A stretch of 38,027 nucleotides of DNA from RZYP01 sp050256135 (GCA_050256135.1 JBFWIF010000012.1:1-38027); one strand, 5' to 3'; shown: positions 6,556 to 15,617, numbered from the stretch's first letter. A program made the numbers and translations. The notes: generated by a model from the sequence alone, not told the origin.

Positions 6556-8169
6556 ATGCAAGACTTTTTAGAAAAGATTGAGAAAAGACGTACCTTTGCG
6601 ATAATTTCTCACCCTGATGCCGGTAAGACGACCTTAACTGAAAAACTACTACTTTATGGTGGTGCCATTCATCTGGCAGGTACCGTTAAAGCTCGTAAAA
6701 GCAACAAACACGCTGTTTCCGATTGGATGGAAATAGAAAAACAACGTGGTATCTCCGTAACTTCAAGCGTGCTGCAATTTGATTATGATGGTTACAGAGT
6801 CAATATACTTGATACGCCTGGACATCAGGACTTTAGTGAAGACACATATAGAACATTACTTGCAGCAGATAGTGCTGTTATGCTTATCGATGCTGCTAAA
6901 GGTGTTGAGGAACAAACCAAGAAACTATTCTGGGTTTGTCATCGCCGCCATCTGCCTATCTTCACCTTCGTTAATAAATTGGATCGTTATGGTCGTAATC
7001 CATTTGATTTGATGGATGAATTGGAACGAATTTTAAATATACATGCCTATCCTATTAACTGGCCGATAGGCATTGATGGTCACTACGTAGGAGTTTATGA
7101 CCGCATCAAAAAACAAGTCGAACTTTTTGAAAGCGATACAAGTCACGGTGCCAAATTGTTAAAATCAACAACTGGAACGCTTGACAACCCCCAAATTATC
7201 AGTGCTATGGGAGAAGAAAATTACAAAAACCTATGCAATGATATTGAACTTTTGGACTTAGCAGGTGATGATTTTGATCTGGAAAAAGTCAAAAAAGGTG
7301 AATTGACGCCGATGTTCTTTGGCAGTGCTATGACCAATTTTGGTGTTCGCAGCTTTTTGGAAAAATTTCTTGAACTGTCACCGAAACCGCAACAACGTAT
7401 GCTGAAGGATGGCAGTGGCTTTATTGATCCAACCAATGAAGCTTTTTCAGCCTTTATTTTCAAAATTCAGGCTAATATGAATCCAGCCCATCGTGATCGC
7501 ATTTCTTTCATGCGTATTTGCTCCGGTATGTTTACAAAAGGAATGTCAGTCTACCATGTACAGGGAAAGAAAGCCATAAAGCTTTCCCAGCCACAGCAAT
7601 TTTTAGCACAAGAAAGAACAATAATTGAAGAAGCTTATCCTGGTGATATAATAGGCGTTTTCGATCCTGGTATTTTCAGCATTGGCGACACTGTTTGTGA
7701 TGAAAGTCTAAAAATTCAATTTGAAGATATGCCGGTCTTTCCACCGGAAATTTTTGCCCGCGTCCAACCAAAAGATTCCCTTAAACGCAAGCAATTTACT
7801 AAAGGAATCATGCAGTTGGCTCAGGAAGGTGCCATCCAGGTTTTCGAGCAACGTGATACAGGCCTGGAAAGTTTTATCGTGGGCGTAGTCGGGAGCTTGC
7901 AGCTTGAAGTTCTGGAATATCGGCTGCTTAACGAGTACAGTGCGCCTCTCTTAATGAACCAATTGCCTTATTCAGTAGCACGCTGGGTTTATGCAGATGA
8001 TAAGAATAAGATTGATAATCTCAAGGGTCTAGATAACGGTATGCTTGTATATGATAAAGAAGATCGTCCTGTAATACTAGTAAGCAATGAATGGAGCTTG
8101 GGCTGGATCTTAGAAAGAAATCCTGGCGTTGAGTTTTTAATGGTTCCGAGTGACGCAAGGAAAATCTAA
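6556..8169 (+). CDS. prfC: Peptide chain release factor 3 (RF3 GTPase)
   Basis: This translational GTPase removes RF1/RF2 from the ribosome after peptide release. The G1 motif SHPDAGKTT is at residues 18-26, G3 is DTPGHQDF, and G4 is NKLDRYGR; the G2 region around KQRGISVTSS is the RF3/EF-G type. The length (537) is typical of RF3 and shorter than EF-G, and the C-terminal region (QLEVLEYRLLNEY) is RF3-like. The ATG follows a strong GGGAGG site. The gene is complete. The next gene starts 28 bases later with its own AAAGGAG. Confidence 0.95.
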   Translation: MQDFLEKIEKRRTFAIISHPDAGKTTLTEKLLLYGGAIHLAGTVKARKSNKHAVSDWMEIEKQRGISVTSSVLQFDYDGYRVNILDTPGHQDFSEDTYRTLLAADSAVMLIDAAKGVEEQTKKLFWVCHRRHLPIFTFVNKLDRYGRNPFDLMDELERILNIHAYPINWPIGIDGHYVGVYDRIKKQVELFESDTSHGAKLLKSTTGTLDNPQIISAMGEENYKNLCNDIELLDLAGDDFDLEKVKKGELTPMFFGSAMTNFGVRSFLEKFLELSPKPQQRMLKDGSGFIDPTNEAFSAFIFKIQANMNPAHRDRISFMRICSGMFTKGMSVYHVQGKKAIKLSQPQQFLAQERTIIEEAYPGDIIGVFDPGIFSIGDTVCDESLKIQFEDMPVFPPEIFARVQPKDSLKRKQFTKGIMQLAQEGAIQVFEQRDTGLESFIVGVVGSLQLEVLEYRLLNEYSAPLLMNQLPYSVARWVYADDKNKIDNLKGLDNGMLVYDKEDRPVILVSNEWSLGWILERNPGVEFLMVPSDARKI

Positions 8170-8197
8170 CAATCACTCCTGAAAGGAGCAATTTTCT

Positions 8198-8941
8198 ATG
8201 AATGTTATTACTCCCATAAAAATATTGGGGGTGCCTGTTCATCCATACACAATGAATGGCGCAGTTGAAAAAATAGTAGAAAGGGTATCTCGACAACAAA
8301 AAACTCTTGTAGTGACAGCCAATGCAGAAATTATAATGATGGGGCAGTCAGATGCTGAATATATGGAGATATTAAATAAGGCTGCTTTGGTGTTGCCGGA
8401 CGGTGCAGGTACAGTTTGGGCTGGACGTAAGCTCGGCTATGAAGTTCCGGAAAGAGTTGCGGGTTATGATTTGTTCTTGAACCTTATGGCAGAAGCTGCA
8501 CAAAAGGATTTTAAAGTGTTCTTTTTTGGTGCCGCTCCTGGAGTTGCTGAGGAAGCAAAACAAAAATGCGAAGCGTTATATCCAGGTATTTCAATTGTCG
8601 GTTGCAGGAACGGATACTTCAAAGATGATGATGATCACTTGATTGTTGCAGAAATCAATAACAGTGGTGCCAATTTGCTTTTCGTGGCCTTGGGAGCACC
8701 AAAACAAGAAAAGTGGCTCGCAAAGTATCAGCAAATTTTAAAACCGACTTTACTAATGGGCATAGGCGGGAGCTTTGATGTTCTTGCTGGGAAAATGGAA
8801 AGAGCACCCAGATGGATGCAGGATGCATCATTAGAATGGTTTTTTCGCTTATATAAGCAACCTAGCAGATTCAAACGTATGCTTGTTTTACCAAAATTTG
8901 TCATAAGAGTATTGCGTTTCAAAAGTTACAAAGTTAGTTAG
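8198..8941 (+). CDS. WecG/TagA/CpsF family glycosyltransferase (GT26)
   Basis: The family transfers an N-acetyl-aminosugar (ManNAc or ManNAcA in known members) onto an undecaprenyl-linked sugar during surface polymer synthesis. The chain shows the family's TANAE motif near residue 40, the PDGAGTVWAG segment near residue 67 with the catalytic Asp, and GAPKQEKW followed by GIGGSFDVLAGK and the basic/aromatic C-terminus (ASLEWFFRLYKQPSR) that helps membrane association. Length and motifs are complete. The acceptor and the polymer are unknown; in an organism with an outer membrane it may serve a surface polysaccharide. A promoter for the next operon overlaps its stop codon. Confidence 0.9.
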   Translation: MNVITPIKILGVPVHPYTMNGAVEKIVERVSRQQKTLVVTANAEIIMMGQSDAEYMEILNKAALVLPDGAGTVWAGRKLGYEVPERVAGYDLFLNLMAEAAQKDFKVFFFGAAPGVAEEAKQKCEALYPGISIVGCRNGYFKDDDDHLIVAEINNSGANLLFVALGAPKQEKWLAKYQQILKPTLLMGIGGSFDVLAGKMERAPRWMQDASLEWFFRLYKQPSRFKRMLVLPKFVIRVLRFKSYKVS

Positions 8942-8967
8942 ACATTAACTTGACGTTATGGTATAAT
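8939..8967 (+). promoter_or_regulatory. Promoter of the psd-pssA operon
   Basis: TAGACA (8939-8944), a 17-base spacer and a perfect TATAAT (8962-8967) fit a strong vegetative promoter. The -35 overlaps the TAG stop of the upstream gene. The leader to the psd start is about 48 bases. Confidence 0.75.
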
Positions 8968-9021
8968 AAGTGTCGTTCTTAATTTGGCACTTAAATATAG
9001 CGAAAGGAGAACGATGGGATT

Positions 9022-9663
9022 TTGAAAAGATTTTCAGTTGTCAAAGACGGTTATCCGCATATTATTATTTTTTTACTGATTGCGTTTTTCGTTGCCTATA
9101 TTTTTAATCCAGTGTATGCTGTAATTCCTATCGTTTTGGCAATTTATTTGGCGTATTTCTTTAGAAATCCAAAAAGAATTACTCTGCCTGATGAAAACTT
9201 ACTGTATTCGCCAGCTGATGGTACGGTAATGGCAGTAGAAGATTTTTATGATGATGAATACCTTGATGAAGACGCTATTAAGGTAACGATATTTTTATCT
9301 GTATTCAACGTTCATGTTAATCGAAGTCCAATGCGTGGGCAGATAAAATACCAACGTTATACTTGTGGTGGTTTTGTGCCAGCCTATAAAAAAGCTGCAT
9401 CATTTGAAAATGAACGTCATGCCATAGGCTTGGAAAATGATAAAAATCGAATACTTGTCATTCAAATTGCCGGTCTCCTTGCTCGCCGTATTGTTTCGTG
9501 GACTACACTCGGTCATAATTTGGAACAGGGACAATGTTATGGGATGATTAAATTTGGCTCCAGTACAGAACTCGTTATGCCAAAATCCGTTGATATACTT
9601 GTTAAAAAAGGTGATAAAGTTAAAGGTGGTATTACGGTAATCGGGAGGTTCAAAGATAAATGA
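9022..9663 (+). CDS. psd: Phosphatidylserine decarboxylase, short form
   Basis: The enzyme decarboxylates phosphatidylserine to phosphatidylethanolamine at the inner membrane. It is made as a proenzyme that cleaves itself before a serine to form a pyruvoyl group; the site is visible as KFGSSTELVMP near the C-terminus. At 213 residues it is the short type found in many anaerobes, with two N-terminal hydrophobic segments and the conserved NVHVNRSP motif. The start is a TTG at 9022, with AGGAG at 9005-9009. It overlaps pssA (ATGA), which makes its substrate. Together they indicate PE-containing membranes. Confidence 0.92.
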   Translation: MKRFSVVKDGYPHIIIFLLIAFFVAYIFNPVYAVIPIVLAIYLAYFFRNPKRITLPDENLLYSPADGTVMAVEDFYDDEYLDEDAIKVTIFLSVFNVHVNRSPMRGQIKYQRYTCGGFVPAYKKAASFENERHAIGLENDKNRILVIQIAGLLARRIVSWTTLGHNLEQGQCYGMIKFGSSTELVMPKSVDILVKKGDKVKGGITVIGRFKDK

Positions 9664-10334
9664 ACTACAGAAGTACTATAGCAAACACTATAAGTTCTTT
9701 CAATTTGATGTTTGGTGTTTTATCTATCCTGGCGACATTCGAAGGAGAATTTAAGGCTGCCGCTATTATGATAATATTAGCAGTGGTTGCGGATTCTATG
9801 GATGGACGCGTTGCCAGAGCTTTAGGTGTTAGTGGTGAATTTGGTAAAGAACTCGATTCTCTTTGTGATGTCTGTTCCTTCGGTGTTGCACCTGGTGTAC
9901 TTATATATCAATATGCACTAGTTGATCTTGGCCTTATTGGTCAATTACTCGCAGCTTTTTTTGCTGTTTGCGGTGCTTTACGTTTAGCCCGCTTTAATGT
10001 AAACGCATCTGTAGTTCATGGCTACTTTGTTGGTATGCCAATTCCAGCCGGCGGTTGCATTATCGCTACTTATATTCTTTCGGGGTACAGCTTTTCAACT
10101 GCTGCTGTAGCAATAGGTACAGCTATTACAGCTGTTATAATGTACAGCGAAATAAAATTTCCTGATTTCAAGGGAAAAGGTAACCCAATGTATTTAACTC
10201 CTGTTAGTATATCGTTTTTAGCAGGTTTTTATTTATTATATCTGCGTCCGGTTGCTTGGCCATTTATTATAATGTTTACTTACACTTTGGCTGGCATTTT
10301 GAATTTTATTTATATTAAGGCCACACAAAAATAA
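9660..10334 (+). CDS. pssA: CDP-diacylglycerol-serine O-phosphatidyltransferase
   Basis: This membrane enzyme makes phosphatidylserine from CDP-diacylglycerol and serine, supplying Psd. The CDP-alcohol phosphatidyltransferase signature D-x2-DG-x2-AR-x8-G-x3-D-x3-D is complete at residues 45-70 (DSMDGRVAR then GKELDSLCD). Several membrane helices follow, as in the Bacillus-type integral membrane PssA. The ATG overlaps the psd stop (ATGA), so the two are translationally coupled. About 36 bases separate it from the glycosyltransferase gene, which probably shares the transcript. Confidence 0.92.
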   Translation: MNYRSTIANTISSFNLMFGVLSILATFEGEFKAAAIMIILAVVADSMDGRVARALGVSGEFGKELDSLCDVCSFGVAPGVLIYQYALVDLGLIGQLLAAFFAVCGALRLARFNVNASVVHGYFVGMPIPAGGCIIATYILSGYSFSTAAVAIGTAITAVIMYSEIKFPDFKGKGNPMYLTPVSISFLAGFYLLYLRPVAWPFIIMFTYTLAGILNFIYIKATQK

Positions 10335-10370
10335 TTAACCCTAATAGTAGACAAAGGAGTCTCTCTTTAT

Positions 10371-11657
10371 ATGAGTAGCTATTTTGATATATTCATGATT
10401 CCATTACAATTATTGATTGTTTTTTTTACAGTTTATTATTTTGTAATTTCTTTTTTTGGTATTTTCGGTCGAAAACGTGATGTGAAAATTAAAACGCCAG
10501 AAAAGACATTTGCAATAATTGTAGCTGCGCATAACGAAGAACGTGTAATTGGTCAACTCATTGAAAATTTGCATCTCTTAAATTATCCTGACAGTCTATA
10601 CGATATTTTCGTTGTAGCAGATAACTGTCAAGATAATACTGCTAATATTGCGCGGGCAGGCGGCGCTTTAGTCTATGAGCGTACGAGCGTTAATGAAAAG
10701 GGAAAAGGGTTCGCTCTAGAATGGATGTTCAACAACCTCTTTGCTATGAATAAACAGTATGATGCTGTTGTTATTTTCGATGCTGACAATTTGGTACACC
10801 TTGATTTTCTAATGGAAATGAATAGTCGTCTTTGTAAGGGCGAACGTTTAATTCAGGGTTATCTTGATGCTAAGAATCCGAATGATACCTGGATTTCTGG
10901 TGTTTTTGCTATTTCGTTCTGGGTTGTCAACCATATTTGGCACCTTGCCAAGTATAATATTGGCCTGTCAAGTGTATTGGGTGGAACAGGTATGTGTATT
11001 TCAATGGATATTCTTAAGAAGCATGGCTGGGGAGCTACTTGTCTTACAGAAGACATGGAATTCACTATGAAAGCATTGCTGGAAGGCATACCAACAACTT
11101 GGGCACATGATGCCATTGTTTACGATGAAAAACCTTTGACTTTCAAACAATCTTGGGATCAAAGAAGAAGATGGTCGCAGGGTCACTTTGATGTTGCAAG
11201 TCGTTATATAGGTAAATTGTTCAAAGAAGGAATAAAACAACACAACATTGTTATGTTGGATGGCATAATTCATCTTTTCCAACCTTATTTTTTATTATGC
11301 TCGACATTCTTTGTTATTTGCAGTTATATTTATTCTATTTATCCTTTTTACACAAATATACTCTACACAGTACTTCCTGTAGAAGTTTGGACGCTTATTG
11401 GTATTGGTCAATACGTTTTTCCTATGATCGTACTCATGAAAATACGTGCTTCTTTTAAATCCTGGCTTTATCTTATTTTGTATCCGTTATTTATCTATAG
11501 TTGGGTTCCAATTACTGTTCTTGGTTATCTGCATCGTCACGAACACGAGTGGAGTCATACTGTACATACACGTGGGATTAGTTTTAACGATGTTTTAATT
11601 CCTGAAGGAACTGAACTCGGTCCGAAGCAAGTTGTTTTTAATAAAGATAATAAATAA
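10371..11657 (+). CDS. Membrane GT2-family glycosyltransferase
   Basis: This is a processive-type family 2 glycosyltransferase. The nucleotide-binding region starts at FAIIVAAHNEE (about residue 47). The metal-binding DAD is at 137-139, the catalytic TED at 226-228 and the QRRRW motif at 264-268, as in cellulose/hyaluronan synthase-like enzymes. One N-terminal helix and a C-terminal group of membrane helices place the active site on the cytoplasmic face. It has no PilZ domain. Donor and product are unknown. Its position directly after psd-pssA suggests an envelope role, either a lipid-linked sugar or a polysaccharide, but that is inference. The gene ends at a strong terminator. Confidence 0.85.
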   Translation: MSSYFDIFMIPLQLLIVFFTVYYFVISFFGIFGRKRDVKIKTPEKTFAIIVAAHNEERVIGQLIENLHLLNYPDSLYDIFVVADNCQDNTANIARAGGALVYERTSVNEKGKGFALEWMFNNLFAMNKQYDAVVIFDADNLVHLDFLMEMNSRLCKGERLIQGYLDAKNPNDTWISGVFAISFWVVNHIWHLAKYNIGLSSVLGGTGMCISMDILKKHGWGATCLTEDMEFTMKALLEGIPTTWAHDAIVYDEKPLTFKQSWDQRRRWSQGHFDVASRYIGKLFKEGIKQHNIVMLDGIIHLFQPYFLLCSTFFVICSYIYSIYPFYTNILYTVLPVEVWTLIGIGQYVFPMIVLMKIRASFKSWLYLILYPLFIYSWVPITVLGYLHRHEHEWSHTVHTRGISFNDVLIPEGTELGPKQVVFNKDNK

Positions 11658-11674
11658 GAATTAATCAACTTATC

Positions 11675-11708
11675 AAAAAAACGGTCTATATGAATAGACC
11701 GTTTTTTT
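11675..11708 (+). terminator. Terminator after the GT2 gene
   Basis: A perfect 15-bp stem (11675-11689 with 11694-11708) with a 4-base loop and seven terminal Ts. It closes the psd-pssA-GT2 unit. Confidence 0.93.
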
Positions 11709-11754
11709 GTCCATGTTTTCTTTTGTCCAGATTCTCATAGACGCACGTCAATTC

Positions 11755-11783
11755 TTTAAATTATCCACTTTTTGTGTTATTAT
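11755..11783 (+). promoter_or_regulatory. Candidate promoter of the SAM by-product salvage operon
   Basis: TTTAAA (11755-11760), a 17-base spacer ending in TGT, and TATTAT (11778-11783) make an extended -10 candidate 35 bases before the first gene of the eight-gene operon. No riboswitch-like structure is evident in the short leader. Confidence 0.4.
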
Positions 11784-11818
11784 AAAGTGAAGTTTAGAGC
11801 AAAAAGGAGTTATTATCA

Positions 11819-12487
11819 TTGAAAATTAAAGGCGTATTGTTTGATTTAGACGGAACACTTGTAAATACTTCTGATTTAATAATTAAAACGTTTGAATATA
11901 CTATTAATGAATTATTGCATAAAAATCCTACACAAGAAGAAATAACTAAATATTTTGGTCTTCCGTTACGTGAATGCTTAAGGCATTTTGATGAGAACAA
12001 AGTAGATGAAATGGCTGATTTCTATCGAGAATATAATCTAAAAAATCATGATTTATTAATTAAACCATTTCCCGGAATAGAAGAAACAATGATTCAATTA
12101 AGGCAGAACGGTATTAAAATGGCAGTTGTAACATCCAAAAAGGTGCCGATGGCAGAACGTGGCCTTAAATGTTTTAATCTGGAAAATTATTTTTCTGGAA
12201 TTATCGGTTGCGATGAATGTGAAAATCATAAACCACATCCTGAGCCGATGCTCAGAGGTGCGGAACTTATTAATCTAAGCCCTGAGGAATGTATTTGTGT
12301 AGGTGATAGTCCCTATGATTTGCAAAGCGGGAAAAGTGCTGGTTGCTTAACTGCAGCCGTAAAATGGACTTATTTCGATTGGGAAAAAATGTTGCTATTA
12401 GGTAGGCCGGATCATATTCTCGCTGAAATGCCTGACTTGATAAAAGTCATTGATAACGAAAACATGAAGGGAAGGGTTCGTGCATGA
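11819..12487 (+). CDS. HAD hydrolase, PpaX-like phosphatase
   Basis: This haloacid dehalogenase-fold phosphatase has all four motifs: FDLDGTLVNT near residue 8 (nucleophile Asp), VTSKK (motif II), the lysine of HKPHPEP (III) and VGDSPYDLQSG (IV), with a helical cap inserted after motif I. The closest look is to PpaX/phosphoglycolate phosphatase, including the PxPEP segment and a Trp after motif IV. The TTG start at 11819 is fixed by AAAGGAG 9 bases upstream. Its stop overlaps the next ATG (ATGA), making it first in a salvage operon. A role on pyrophosphate, or on a sugar phosphate of that pathway, is possible but unproven. Confidence 0.82.
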   Translation: MKIKGVLFDLDGTLVNTSDLIIKTFEYTINELLHKNPTQEEITKYFGLPLRECLRHFDENKVDEMADFYREYNLKNHDLLIKPFPGIEETMIQLRQNGIKMAVVTSKKVPMAERGLKCFNLENYFSGIIGCDECENHKPHPEPMLRGAELINLSPEECICVGDSPYDLQSGKSAGCLTAAVKWTYFDWEKMLLLGRPDHILAEMPDLIKVIDNENMKGRVRA

Positions 12488-13284
12488 GAAATATTGCTGT
12501 TATAGGTGGAACAGGTGTTTATAATCCAGAAGCTTTGCAAGGATTCAAAGAATTGCTGATAACCACTCCATATGGTCAAGTTGCTTGCACTACCGGAGTA
12601 ATTGCTGATAATCAAGTTACATTTATCACACGACATGGAGCAGGGCATAAAACACCTCCTCATAAAGTAAATTATCGTGCTAATATCTGGGCACTTAAAA
12701 GTTTAGGTGTAGAAGAAATATTTGCGACAACAGCAGTAGGTTCTTTAAACCAAAATATGAAAGCAGGTCATTTTGTTGTATGTGACCAAATTATTGATTT
12801 TACCAAAAGCCGAATCAATACTTTTTATGATACACCGGAACGTGGTGTCGCACATGTAGATTTTTCTTATCCATATTGCCCTGTCTTAAGAGAGCGAGTT
12901 ATTGATTGTTTAGAAAAAAGCAACATTAATTTTCACAAAACAGGTACTTACGTCTGCACAGAAGGCCCGAGATTTGAAACAGCAGCAGAAATTAAAATGT
13001 TTAAAACATTGGGCGGGGATCTAGTAGGTATGACTAATGTACCGGAATCAGTGTTGGCTAGAGAAGCGGAGATGTGCTATGTCAATGTTTCAATAGTAAC
13101 CAATATGGCAGCAGGAATTTCGCCTACACCGCTTTCACATACTGAAGTTGTCGACGCCATGGCGAAAAGTGTTAGTAATATGAATTTATTGATTGATGCT
13201 TATATACGGAATAACGATCATTCTAATTTAGTAACATGTGATTGCTTAACAGCTATGAAAGAATTTGGCGGATTTAAGTTATAA
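12484..13284 (+). CDS. Purine nucleoside phosphorylase, probable S-methyl-5'-thioinosine phosphorylase (MtnP family)
   Basis: This phosphorylase would release a purine base from a 5'-thio- or 5'-deoxynucleoside and give ribose-1-phosphate analogues for MtnA. Family marks are GGTGVY at residue 8, TRHGAGHKTPPHKVNYRAN (49-67), the GPRFET loop (161-166) and MTNVPESVLAREA (183-195). The base-selecting position after VTN (Asn207) is Asp in adenine-specific MTA phosphorylases and Asn in 6-oxopurine enzymes; the N-x-AAG stretch also resembles the known methylthioinosine phosphorylase of Pseudomonas as I recall it. With the deaminase MtaD in the same operon, methylthioinosine is the likely substrate. 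MTA phosphorylase remains the alternative. It is coupled to the upstream gene by ATGA. Confidence 0.85.
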   Translation: MRNIAVIGGTGVYNPEALQGFKELLITTPYGQVACTTGVIADNQVTFITRHGAGHKTPPHKVNYRANIWALKSLGVEEIFATTAVGSLNQNMKAGHFVVCDQIIDFTKSRINTFYDTPERGVAHVDFSYPYCPVLRERVIDCLEKSNINFHKTGTYVCTEGPRFETAAEIKMFKTLGGDLVGMTNVPESVLAREAEMCYVNVSIVTNMAAGISPTPLSHTEVVDAMAKSVSNMNLLIDAYIRNNDHSNLVTCDCLTAMKEFGGFKL

Positions 13285-13299
13285 AACTGGAGTAGAAAA

Positions 13300-14370
13300 A
13301 TGATAAATACTTTGGAATGGCGACATACTCATTTGATTATTCTGAATCAGACAAAATTGCCGACAGAAATCAAGTATATTACCTGTTCTGATTACCAAAG
13401 AGTAGTCTTAGCAATTAAAAGGCTTGAAGTTCGTGGTGCACCTGCTATAGGCGCAGCGGCAGCTTTTGCAATGGTTTTAGGGTTTAATGAACTAGTTAAT
13501 TCCTGTTCATTGGAAAAAGAATTGTTTTGGTCAAGATATGAATTAATCAAAAATGCTCTGATCAGTGCTAGGCCTACCGCGGTAAATTTACAATGGGCGG
13601 CAGATAAGATTTGGTTAGCGGCGTTTTCAAATAAGGATTCATTTACCCTAAGAGAAATTGCAAAACAAATTGAAGAAATAGCGGTCAATATTTTTAACGA
13701 AGATATTTTACACAACAAAAAAATTGGCACGTATGGCTCAAACTTACTACCGCATGATTGCAATGTCATTACCCATTGCAATGCTGGTTCTCTAGCAACA
13801 TGTGGGTGGGGGACAGCTTTAGGTGTAATTCGTCAAGCGCACATTGATGGCAAAATCAAAATGGTCTACGTGGATGAAACCCGCCCACTTCTCCAAGGCG
13901 CACGCTTAACTGCCTGGGAACTTCTTCAGGATAAAATACCTACAACCTTGATTACTGATAATATGGCAGGTTGGACAATGAAGGAAAAAAATATCAACGC
14001 AATTGTCGTAGGCGCTGATAGAATAGCCTGTAACGGTGATACGGCAAATAAAATAGGGACTTATAGTCTGGCTATCTTGGCAAAAGCACACAACATACCG
14101 TTTTATATAGCTGCTCCCTACACAACTTTTGATTTTACTATTAAAAATGGAGCAGAAATTCCTATCGAAGAGCGTAGTGGTATTGAGGTGCGTGAACTTA
14201 AGGGTGTCAGTACAGCACCCGTTGATGTTAAAGTATTTAACCCTGCTTTTGACGTTACACCAGGTGATCTTATTTCAGGAATAATCACGGATTATGGTGT
14301 AATTGAAAAACCCTACAATATAAGTATTGCAAAATTGAAAGCCAGAATATATGAGGAGGATAAATTTTAA
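13300..14370 (+). CDS. mtnA: 5-(methylthio)ribose-1-phosphate isomerase
   Basis: The enzyme converts 5-methylthioribose-1-phosphate (and 5-deoxyribose-1-phosphate in relatives) to the ribulose-1-phosphate form. Catalytic Cys160 lies in THCNAGSLATCGWG and Asp240 in VGADRIACNGDTANKIGTY, at the same numbers as in the Bacillus enzyme. RGAPAIG (45-51) and DETRPLLQGARLTAWEL complete the signature, distinguishing it from eIF2B-type relatives. The length of 356 is normal. It starts 15 bases after the phosphorylase, which feeds it, and its stop overlaps the ahcY-like ATG by one base. Confidence 0.94.
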   Translation: MINTLEWRHTHLIILNQTKLPTEIKYITCSDYQRVVLAIKRLEVRGAPAIGAAAAFAMVLGFNELVNSCSLEKELFWSRYELIKNALISARPTAVNLQWAADKIWLAAFSNKDSFTLREIAKQIEEIAVNIFNEDILHNKKIGTYGSNLLPHDCNVITHCNAGSLATCGWGTALGVIRQAHIDGKIKMVYVDETRPLLQGARLTAWELLQDKIPTTLITDNMAGWTMKEKNINAIVVGADRIACNGDTANKIGTYSLAILAKAHNIPFYIAAPYTTFDFTIKNGAEIPIEERSGIEVRELKGVSTAPVDVKVFNPAFDVTPGDLISGIITDYGVIEKPYNISIAKLKARIYEEDKF

Positions 14371-15617
14371 TGTCAGATAGCATTATAAAAGATATCTCGC
14401 TTGCACCACTAGGCAGGCAAAAAATTAACTGGGTGAAGGAATATATGCCTTTATTGAATTTACTAAATGAAAAGTATTCTAAGACTAAACCCTTTGCCGG
14501 AATTAATATGGTGGTTACAATTCATTTGGAGGCAAAAACTGCTTACCTTGCTAAGGTTTTAAAAAATGCCGGTGCCAATGTTTACGTAACAGGGAGCAAT
14601 CCGCTTTCAACTCAGGATGAAATAGCTGCAGCTCTTGTTGAAGATGGTATCAGTGTTTATGCCACACATAATTGTTCTTCCGAAGAATATGACATGTTTT
14701 TAAGTAAAGCTCTGGATAGCAAACCAAAGTTGATTATTGATGACGGTGGAGATCTTGTGAACATGCTTCATAAGACTAGAAAGGAACTGATATCTGGTTT
14801 ACTAGGTGGTTCAGAAGAAACAACAACTGGTGTACATCGTTTAAAGGCACTTGCTCGTTCTGGCAGTCTTGCATTCCCAATGATTGCAGTAAATGACGCC
14901 TATTGTAAATATCTTTTTGATAATCGTTATGGAACTGGTCAATCATCTTGGGATGGCATTATGCGCACTACTAATCTTTCAATTGCTGGCAAAAACGTTG
15001 TCGTTGCAGGTTATGGCTGGTGCGGCAAAGGTGTAAGTATGCGTGCGAAAGGACTTGGGGCCAACGTAATAGTAACAGAAGTCGACCCAATCAAGGCAAT
15101 AGAAGCTGTTTTTGACGGATTTAGAGTTATGCCGATGAGTGAAGCTGCAAAGGCAGGCGATTTCTTTGTAACTGTAACAGGTTGTAAGGATGTCATTACT
15201 AAAGAGCATATCAAAGTAATGAAAGACGGTGCCGTACTTTCCAATGCAGGGCATTTTGATGTGGAAATTAACATTCCGGATTTACAGGAACTTTCGGTAG
15301 TATCTCCGTATGAAGTTCGCAAAAATATCAAAACTTATACAATGTCTGATGGACGTAAAATAAATTTACTGGGAGAAGGAAGATTAGTTAATTTAGCCTG
15401 CGGCGACGGCCATCCTGTTGAAATTATGGATCTCTCCTTTGCTATGCAATTTTTAGCAATGAAATATCTAGTTGATAACAATGGTAAACTCGCTAATAAT
15501 CTCTATACCCTACCAGATGAATTAAATAGCGAAATTGCATCCTTAAAGTTAGAATGCATTGGTATAAAAATCGACAAACTTACTGAGGAACAAAACTTTT
15601 ATTTAAATCAAGAATAA
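14370..15617 (+). CDS. ahcY: Adenosylhomocysteinase family; probable S-inosylhomocysteine hydrolase
   Basis: The family splits S-adenosylhomocysteine into homocysteine and a nucleoside using tightly bound NAD. The chain has the NAD-binding GYGWCGKGVSMRAKG, the active-site stretch NDAYCKYLFDNRYGTGQS, and the C-terminal HPVEIMDLSFAMQ motif. At 415 residues it is of the short archaeal/Thermotoga type without the 40-residue insertion. The purine-contact loop reads HLEAKTA (52-58): Glu54 and Lys56 stand where human SAHH has Thr57 and Glu59. The Methanocaldococcus homologue acts on S-inosylhomocysteine after a DadD deaminase; an MtaD deaminase two genes downstream makes that role likely here. Classical SAHH is the alternative. 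Confidence 0.85.
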   Translation: MSDSIIKDISLAPLGRQKINWVKEYMPLLNLLNEKYSKTKPFAGINMVVTIHLEAKTAYLAKVLKNAGANVYVTGSNPLSTQDEIAAALVEDGISVYATHNCSSEEYDMFLSKALDSKPKLIIDDGGDLVNMLHKTRKELISGLLGGSEETTTGVHRLKALARSGSLAFPMIAVNDAYCKYLFDNRYGTGQSSWDGIMRTTNLSIAGKNVVVAGYGWCGKGVSMRAKGLGANVIVTEVDPIKAIEAVFDGFRVMPMSEAAKAGDFFVTVTGCKDVITKEHIKVMKDGAVLSNAGHFDVEINIPDLQELSVVSPYEVRKNIKTYTMSDGRKINLLGEGRLVNLACGDGHPVEIMDLSFAMQFLAMKYLVDNNGKLANNLYTLPDELNSEIASLKLECIGIKIDKLTEEQNFYLNQE

